Below are positions 5,255-7,734 of a stretch of 7,734 nucleotides of DNA, in pieces (the stretch's first letter is position 1; each line of letters begins with the position of its first letter). The position numbers were made by a program, and so were the translations under genes. The notes under the pieces were generated by a model. The model was not told the DNA's origin, made no database searches, and saw nothing but the letters and a program-made list of their open reading frames with translations. The stretch comes from Dehalococcoidia bacterium UBA1151 (lineage in GTDB: Bacteria; Chloroflexota; Dehalococcoidia; Lucifugimonadales; Lucifugimonadaceae): assembly GCA_002311865.1 (NCBI GenBank), contig DBZV01000020.1, positions 229 through 7,962 of the forward strand. The letters are read 5' to 3'.

Positions 5255-6928
5255 TTAGTAAACCCTCTCTACAGGCTGCCACTTTGTAATTGTGACATCT
5301 GAAGTTTCGGTGCGAACGCCGTCGCCATCCTTGAACACGTTTGTGTGCTTCAACCAGTTCTCGTCGTCGCGATCAGGCAGGTCGGTGCGTGCATGCGCTC
5401 CCCTGCTCTCTTTCCGCATGAGGGCGCCCTGTGTGATCGTCTTGGCCACATCAATCATGTAATCAAGCTCAAGCGTGAAGACCAGGTCAGTGTTGAACAC
5501 CTTGCCCTTATTCTCGACTGAGACCTGGGCATACTTTTCCCTCATCTCATCAACCTTCGCGTCGGCAGTCTCCATGCCGGCCTGGTCACGGAAGACGCCA
5601 ATGCCTTCCGTCATCGAGTGTGCAAGTTCGTTGCGAACTGCGGCCCATCGAAGACCCGCTGGTCGGTCGAGAAGGTCCTGTATACGAGCCTTTTCGTCCC
5701 AGAGGCGCTCATCCGACCTTCCGAGGGTGCCTACGGTCTTCACATACTCGGCGGCGGCGGTGGCAGAGCGTCGACCGAACACGATGGTGTCCAGCAGCGA
5801 GTTGGCGCCCAGCCGGTTGCCGCCATGGACGCTCACGTTGGCGCATTCGCCCGCCGCGTAGAGACCGGGGATTGCCGTAGCGCCATCGACGTTCGTCTTG
5901 ATGCCGCCCATGATGTAGTGGACACCCGGTCGAACCTCAATTGGCGTTTCGGCGAGGTCGATGCCTCGGAACTCCACTGCAACTTCCTGCAGGTAACCGA
6001 GTCGCTCTTCGATTAGCGACTTTCCCAGGTGACGGAGGTCCAAAAAGACGTTTCCATTGACGGAACGCCCCTCGTTGATCTCTATCTGCTCAGCCCGTGA
6101 AACTACGTCGCGGGAGGCCAATTCCATGAACTCTGGAGCGTACTTCTCCATGAACCGGTCGCCCTCGCTGTTCAGCAGATATGCACCCTCACCACGTGCT
6201 CCCTCAGAGAGGAGAATTCCGTTGCCTGCGAGGGTGGTTGGATGGTACTGAACCATCTCCATATCCATCAGAGACGCACCGGCATTCCAGGCTAACGCCA
6301 GACCATCGCCCGTACAGATCAGCGCGTTCGTCGAGGGCTCAAACACCCGCCCTGCTCCGCCGGCCGCCATAATCACTGACCTGGCTCGAATCGTCTCCAT
6401 CTCGCCAGTGTGCATGTTGAAGGCGATCGCGCCGTGGCAGACGCCATCTTCGATAATTAGTGATGTGACGAACCACTCTTCATAAATACGCACGTCATTC
6501 TTGGTGGCCTGCTCGTACAGGACATGAAGCATCACGCTGCCCGTGATCGCCCCAACGAAGAACGTGCGGGGCACCCGCTGGCCGCCGAATGCGCGGGCTT
6601 CCAATTGGCCGTCTTCTTCGCGACTGAAAATAACGCCCATGTGCTCAAGTTCGATCACATCATCGCCCGCCTCGCGACACATCACCTCGATAGCATCCTG
6701 ATCGCCCAGGAAGTCACTGCCTTTGACGGTGTCGTAAGCGTGGTCCTCCCAATCGTCACCACGGGCAGCGAGAGCGGCGTTTATTCCGCCCTGCGCGGCG
6801 CAGGAGTGGCTGCGGACCGGGTGAACCTTGGACAAAACCGCCGTGTTCAGGCCAAGCTTCTCAGCTTCAACAGCAGCCCTGAGACCGGCAAGCCCAGCCC
6901 CAATAATCAGCACATCATGTTCGTACAT
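5255..6928 (-). CDS. sdhA: Succinate dehydrogenase/fumarate reductase flavoprotein subunit
   Basis: This 557-residue subunit oxidises succinate to fumarate (or the reverse) in the citric acid cycle and respiratory chain. FAD-binding GAGLAGLRAA is at 10-19. The His that covalently binds FAD is His 41 in RSHSCAAQGG. Catalytic residues can be placed by motif: His 229 (HPTTL), Arg 273 (ELASRDVVSRA, the proton-shuttle Arg), His 337 (HYIMGG) and Arg 372 (HGGNRLGAN). The C-terminal HARTDLP region is intact, so the gene looks functional. It is slightly shorter than E. coli SdhA (588). The start ATG at 6928 has GGAG 6 nt upstream. The TAA stop abuts the sdhB ATG with no gap. Direction of the reaction in vivo cannot be read from sequence. 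Confidence 0.97.
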   Translation of the reverse strand: MYEHDVLIIGAGLAGLRAAVEAEKLGLNTAVLSKVHPVRSHSCAAQGGINAALAARGDDWEDHAYDTVKGSDFLGDQDAIEVMCREAGDDVIELEHMGVIFSREEDGQLEARAFGGQRVPRTFFVGAITGSVMLHVLYEQATKNDVRIYEEWFVTSLIIEDGVCHGAIAFNMHTGEMETIRARSVIMAAGGAGRVFEPSTNALICTGDGLALAWNAGASLMDMEMVQYHPTTLAGNGILLSEGARGEGAYLLNSEGDRFMEKYAPEFMELASRDVVSRAEQIEINEGRSVNGNVFLDLRHLGKSLIEERLGYLQEVAVEFRGIDLAETPIEVRPGVHYIMGGIKTNVDGATAIPGLYAAGECANVSVHGGNRLGANSLLDTIVFGRRSATAAAEYVKTVGTLGRSDERLWDEKARIQDLLDRPAGLRWAAVRNELAHSMTEGIGVFRDQAGMETADAKVDEMREKYAQVSVENKGKVFNTDLVFTLELDYMIDVAKTITQGALMRKESRGAHARTDLPDRDDENWLKHTNVFKDGDGVRTETSDVTITKWQPVERVY

Positions 6929-6934
6929 TCATGT

Positions 6935-6938
6935 CTCC
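6935..6938 (-). promoter_or_regulatory. sdhA ribosome binding site (GGAG)
   Basis: On the minus strand GGAG is followed by 6 nt (ACATGA) and the ATG of sdhA. It lies at the edge of an 11-bp tandem duplication. Confidence 0.7.
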
Positions 6939-6957
6939 AGAGAGCGTCCAGAGAGCG
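6936..6957 (-). repeat. Perfect 11-bp tandem duplication in the sdhA leader
   Basis: The unit CGCTCTCTGGA (minus strand) occurs twice head to tail, at 6947-6957 and 6936-6946. The second copy supplies the GGA of the sdhA ribosome binding site. Confidence 0.75.
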
Positions 6958-6978
6958 CGAAAAAAAGGCGCCGCCCCC

Positions 6979-7007
6979 ATGTTGTGTCACACACTCAGAT
7001 CAGTCAA
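6979..7007 (-). promoter_or_regulatory. Possible sigma-70 promoter for sdhABE
   Basis: On the minus strand a TTGACT (-35, 7007-7002, 5 of 6 to consensus) is followed after 17 bp by CAACAT (-10, 6984-6979, 3 of 6). It overlaps the 3' end of the Nudix gene and lies about 50 bp before the sdhA start. The -10 is weak, so the call is tentative; sdhABE may instead be co-transcribed with the Nudix gene. Confidence 0.3.
6983..6993. promoter_or_regulatory. 11-bp palindrome TGTGTCACACA in the sdhA promoter spacer
   Basis: TGTGT and ACACA are exact inverted repeats around a central C. The site falls between the proposed -35 and -10 boxes and touches the -10, a usual place for a repressor. No regulator can be named from the motif. 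Confidence 0.35.
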
Positions 7008-7558
7008 CGAATTTCGGGTAATTCATCACCGAATATACACGTCGCCATCAGCAGCGCTGCGATCGACATCGAATCGCATATCGTGCCCCGCTTGATCATG
7101 GTCGGGATATCGCTCAATGGATAGCTCTCAACAACGACATCTTCGTCAACATCCATGGGCAGCGGATCAGGCACCAGCCCGGTCGCCAGATAGACGTGCA
7201 TCCACTCCGTGCTGTAGCCAGGGGCGATCCATTGTGCCCCGAGCTTAAGCAGCTTTTCAGCCCGGTGACCAATCTCTTCTCGCAACTCACGCTGGGCCGC
7301 CGCTTCCGGACTCGCATCCGTGGGCTCAGTGTTGCCAGCTGGCGCTTCAAGCGACCGACCACCGGTAGCGATTCGCGTCTGGCTTACCAGCAACACCTGC
7401 CCATCCTCAGTCACCGGCACGACAACGATCGATTCACAGTGCTCGACCGTCTCTTTTATGAACGCAGGACCATCATCCAACTCGACCTCATCGACTCGAA
7501 CACTAAACGTGTTGCCTTCGAAGACGCGGCGTGTACTGAGGATATTGATGTTGTTCAT
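7004..7558 (-). CDS. Nudix hydrolase, ADP-ribose pyrophosphatase-like
   Basis: A 184-residue protein of the Nudix superfamily, closest in layout to ADP-ribose/ADP-sugar pyrophosphatases, which cleave ADP-ribose to AMP and ribose-5-phosphate. Supporting features are VSQTR at 58-62, EAPAG at 71-75 (family ELPAG) and the Nudix helix QRELREEIG at 89-97 with the metal-binding REXXEE intact. The box departs from GX5EX7REUXEEXGU by one extra residue, with Asp or Ala where the first Glu is expected. It lies 33 bp downstream of a probable NAD kinase and 75 bp before sdhA, all on one strand, which fits a nicotinamide-nucleotide role. The ATG at 7558 has only a weak AGG upstream. Substrate is inferred. 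Confidence 0.85.
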   Translation of the reverse strand: MNNINILSTRRVFEGNTFSVRVDEVELDDGPAFIKETVEHCESIVVVPVTEDGQVLLVSQTRIATGGRSLEAPAGNTEPTDASPEAAAQRELREEIGHRAEKLLKLGAQWIAPGYSTEWMHVYLATGLVPDPLPMDVDEDVVVESYPLSDIPTMIKRGTICDSMSIAALLMATCIFGDELPEIR

Positions 7559-7591
7559 GAGCCTGACCAGATCCTGTTGGGAAACGACGCG

Positions 7592-7734
7592 CTAATCATC
7601 GCTGCTTGCGGAAGTTCGCTGCATGGAGCCCTGCCGCATGCCCAGTCGTCGAGTCAGTGCATCGTAGAAGCCGCTGGGCGGCTGTCGGCGCAGGAATGTG
7701 GCGCTGTGCTCGCTCACCTCAACTCGGACAGTCT
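7592..7734 (-). CDS. nadK: Probable NAD kinase, C-terminal 46 residues (5' part outside window)
   Basis: On the minus strand, reading from base 7732 leftward, a frame stays open to a TAG at 7594-7592 and gives a tail containing SEHSATFLRRQPPSGFYDAL and then TRRLGMR. This resembles the end of bacterial NAD kinases, where an aromatic/Leu-Arg strand is followed by FY..L..RLG. NAD kinase phosphorylates NAD to NADP with ATP or polyphosphate. The catalytic GGDGT and NE motifs lie outside the window, so the call rests on a short tail plus the NAD-related neighbour. The frame is too short to be found by length alone. Confidence 0.6.
   Translation of the reverse strand, partial: TVRVEVSEHSATFLRRQPPSGFYDALTRRLGMRQGSMQRTSASSDD

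Noticed and set aside
6960..6974. Intrinsic terminator after the Nudix gene (GC-rich stretch then seven T on the minus strand)
   Set aside because: The GC-rich part (GGCGGCGCC) forms at best a 3-bp stem, too weak for a convincing terminator.
1..7734. CRISPR array, tRNA/rRNA genes, phage or defence system
   Set aside because: No regularly spaced repeats, no cloverleaf or rRNA sequence noticed, and all large frames are metabolic genes.

Overview
The window looks like a piece of a free-living, moderately GC-rich bacterial genome. My best guess is a Chloroflexota lineage of the SAR202/Dehalococcoidia type, possibly a metagenome assembly. That guess rests on the type-E (anchor-less) succinate dehydrogenase operon, the fused trehalose-6-phosphate synthase/phosphatase beside a GH15 hydrolase, and intergenic CATCCTGAGCGAAGG-type and CGTAGGGG-type repeats. 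It is recognition from memory, not a database result. Four ends could be read and use standard stops, including TGA, so the code is standard.

Left part (1-3022, + strand): carbohydrate and stress metabolism. The window opens inside a bifunctional trehalose-6-phosphate synthase/phosphatase (OtsA-OtsB fusion). Its single reading frame runs from base 2 to 1144 but is cut by an in-frame TGA at 629-631, exactly where phosphatases of this family usually have the Trp of an EHGAW motif. All phosphatase motifs survive, split over the two fragments. A perfect TGTGA-N6-TCACA palindrome (CRP-family-like) and an overlapping 11-bp hairpin follow. Next comes a complete GH15 hydrolase (glucoamylase or trehalase type), best started at the TTG at 1193. 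Together these genes could make and break down trehalose or related alpha-glucans.

Middle (3023-3386): a 364-bp convergent intergenic region with no credible gene but dense in repeats. It holds two tandem-like copies of a CATCCTGAGCGAAGG element whose internal hairpins differ by a compensatory base-pair swap, a further hairpin, and a roughly 100-bp MITE-like unit with ACGTAGGGG/CCCCTACGT inverted ends.

Right part (3387-7734, - strand), read right to left: the 3' end of a probable NAD kinase, a Nudix hydrolase of the ADP-ribose pyrophosphatase type, then a tightly packed sdhA-sdhB-sdhE operon. SdhA and SdhB abut with no gap, and SdhB and SdhE overlap by 4 nt. SdhE carries two CCG cysteine domains, like heterodisulfide reductase HdrB, in place of the cytochrome b anchors SdhC/D. 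SdhB carries an extra Cys that predicts a second [4Fe-4S] cluster in place of [3Fe-4S]. A possible sigma-70 promoter with a palindrome in its spacer lies between the Nudix gene and sdhA.

I see no tRNA, rRNA, CRISPR array, transposase or phage gene. The sdhABE type is a known family. The points most worth checking are the TGA in the trehalose gene, the incomplete first CCG motif of SdhE, and the structured intergenic repeats.
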